Notes under the pieces: generated by a model
What the model was told of the DNA's origin: nothing
Databases searched by the model: none
The model's input: only the letters and a program-made list of their open reading frames with translations
DNA from: Candidatus Symbiothrix sp.
GTDB taxonomy: Bacteria > Bacteroidota > Bacteroidia > Bacteroidales > Azobacteroidaceae
Reading direction: 5' to 3'
Assembly: GCA_031284765.1 (NCBI GenBank)
Contig: JAITXK010000106.1
Coordinates: forward strand, 1-7,598
Length of the DNA stretch: 7,598 bases
Made by a program: the position numbers and the translations under genes
In this document: piece by piece, positions 6,388-7,598 of the stretch
How positions within the stretch are numbered: position 1 is the stretch's first letter
Layout: every line of letters starts with the position of its first letter

Positions 6388-6870
6388 ATGAATACAGGTA
6401 AAAAAATCATTATTTTATTCGGTTTTCTGCTGATTTATTTTGTGGGAAACGCGCAGAACGGCTTAAACTTGGATAGCATCTTTGAAAATTACGGCAAACA
6501 GAAAGGTTCTGTCTTGGTAGATTTGAGAAAAGATGTTTTGGAAAATCATACGAAAATAGTCCACTACAAAAGTTTAATCATGAATTTGGATGATGATTTG
6601 TTTGAAACCCTTCAGGAGCAAATACTGCATGCAACTTCGACCGGAGGGTATGGTTGTGAAACCCAATGCATCAATGGGAAATGTACCCATTTTTATCATC
6701 AAGCTATCGGTTCGGGAGTGTATGAGTATTATTTGCTTTCCAAAAAGTCGAAAAAAATGACATTGATTTATGTTAAAGGCAAAATTGCTCCCGGAAATGC
6801 ATTAAAGGAGGAACTAAACAAACTGAAAGATTTATTTATCAATGTAAACAACAAAGAAATAAAATTATAA
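6388..6870 (+). CDS. Small secreted protein of unknown function in the sigma operon
   Basis: This 160-residue protein begins with a clear signal peptide: Lys5-Lys6, then a hydrophobic core (7-19), and a likely cleavage site after GNA at residue 22. No lipoprotein Cys is present, so a periplasmic location is likely. The mature part starts with a short helix-like segment (LNLDSIFENYGKQKG, 26-40), followed by mixed strand and helix. It holds a cysteine-rich centre, Cys90, Cys94 and Cys99, with His101 and His104 close by. It resembles small Bacteroidales proteins found with ECF sigma factors (DUF4252- or DUF6108-like), but I cannot verify the family. It lies 13 bases after the anti-sigma-like gene and 5 bases before the barrel gene, so it is probably co-expressed with both and may take part in envelope sensing. 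No catalytic motif was recognised. Base composition is low in G+C (17 of 60 in 6541-6600). Confidence 0.8.
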   Translation: MNTGKKIIILFGFLLIYFVGNAQNGLNLDSIFENYGKQKGSVLVDLRKDVLENHTKIVHYKSLIMNLDDDLFETLQEQILHATSTGGYGCETQCINGKCTHFYHQAIGSGVYEYYLLSKKSKKMTLIYVKGKIAPGNALKEELNKLKDLFINVNNKEIKL

Positions 6871-6875
6871 ACGTT

Positions 6876-7598
6876 ATGAAAAAACATGTATTAACAATGG
6901 TTGGCGCTATGCTGTGTTTTGCCGTCCTGTCGGCGCAAGAAGTGGAATCAAACAGTTCGGTGTTGTTTGATGGATTGTCGTATAATTTTGCTTTTTCGTG
7001 GAAGAAAAAAACGCCAAAGCCGAAGGAATCGCACTACAAGGGATTGGGATTTTCATTCAATAACTTGGTGGACAACGATGCAAATAATGCCGATTTGGTT
7101 TTGGGAAAAACGCACTCCTTCTTGTTTAATATGGGCGATTTGATTTTGCCGGTCAATCGGAATTGGTTGTTTGCCACAGGATTTGGTTTGGAATGGAGCC
7201 GCTACTATTTCCGGGGACAACATTTGCAGGCAATGGGCAGACGAACCGGTTTTATTTTTGACGACAATGCTTATAAAGCAAGCAAATTGAAAGTTGATTA
7301 TGCTACCATTCCCTTATTGCTTGAATATCAAACAAAAAGCGGATGTAATAAAGAATTTTTCATCTATGCAGGAGTGGAAGGTTTGGTAAAATGGTTTTCC
7401 AACTCAAAAGCATATCTTGTAAAGCATGGGAATGAACGGACGGTAGTGTATAAAGACTTGAATCTTTTGCCCTTGAATTTCCGTTTTACCGCTCGCATGG
7501 GATACGATAACTATAGTGTTTTCGGTTATTATCAGCCTTATTCGATGTTTGAAAGTGGTAAGGGGCCGGATATGCATTCGTTTGGGATTGGGTTTATG
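6876..7598 (+). CDS. Outer-membrane beta-barrel protein, 3' end missing
   Basis: The frame is open from the ATG at 6876 to the window edge, giving 241 residues. A signal peptide is clear: Lys2-Lys3, hydrophobic core, probable cleavage after LSA at residue 20. The mature part alternates hydrophobic and polar residues in strand-like blocks rich in Tyr, Phe and Trp. Examples are WLFATGFGLEWSRYYF (97-112), DYATIPLLLEYQT (141-153), EFFIYAGVEGLVKWF (160-174), LNFRFTARMGYDNYSVFGYYQP (200-221) and HSFGIGFM (234-241). This matches the PorT-like/outer-membrane beta-barrel families common in Bacteroidetes. TIPLLLEY is a typical strand of these barrels. Glycine-and-aromatic residues at the visible end look like the last strand, so only a few residues are probably missing. 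The gene is 5 bases after the secreted-protein gene and ends the visible sigma operon. It may be a sensed or protected surface protein; transport or signalling roles cannot be told apart. Confidence 0.85.
   Translation, partial: MKKHVLTMVGAMLCFAVLSAQEVESNSSVLFDGLSYNFAFSWKKKTPKPKESHYKGLGFSFNNLVDNDANNADLVLGKTHSFLFNMGDLILPVNRNWLFATGFGLEWSRYYFRGQHLQAMGRRTGFIFDDNAYKASKLKVDYATIPLLLEYQTKSGCNKEFFIYAGVEGLVKWFSNSKAYLVKHGNERTVVYKDLNLLPLNFRFTARMGYDNYSVFGYYQPYSMFESGKGPDMHSFGIGFM

Overview
The window looks like part of a Bacteroidetes genome, probably order Bacteroidales. Three observations support this. Genes start without clear Shine-Dalgarno sequences. One promoter matches the Bacteroidetes TTTG-N17-TAnnTTTG pattern. 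The right side carries an ECF sigma factor, an anti-sigma-like membrane protein, a small secreted protein and an outer-membrane barrel, an arrangement I associate with this phylum. No rRNA, tRNA or CRISPR array was seen.

Left block (1-3588, + strand). A large TldD/TldE-type metallopeptidase gene enters from the left edge. It appears to be a natural fusion: the first half keeps the zinc-site residues and the second half is a TldE/PmbA-like copy that has lost them. A GT4 glycosyltransferase starts on the base after its stop codon, so the two are probably co-transcribed.

Middle block (3589-5275, - strand). An AT-rich, single-gene IS200/RAYT-like Y1 transposase lies tail-to-tail with the glycosyltransferase. 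Just upstream of it is a symmetric cluster of three short hairpins with inverted 10-bp arms, centred on base 4200. The cluster resembles a REP/BIME element and may be a substrate of the transposase. Next is a PfkB-family sugar kinase with a recognisable promoter and a 15-bp palindrome filling its short leader.

Right block (5380-7598, + strand). Four closely spaced genes (gaps of 8, 13 and 5 bases) look like one operon: an ECF sigma factor, a single-span anti-sigma-like protein, a signal-peptide protein with a cysteine cluster, and an outer-membrane beta-barrel protein cut by the right edge. The likely theme is cell-envelope sensing with its own transcriptional control.

The most unusual items are the hairpin cluster paired with the transposase and the half-active, half-degenerate TldD-TldE fusion. 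Both rest on reading by eye, and database and genome-wide checks are still needed.
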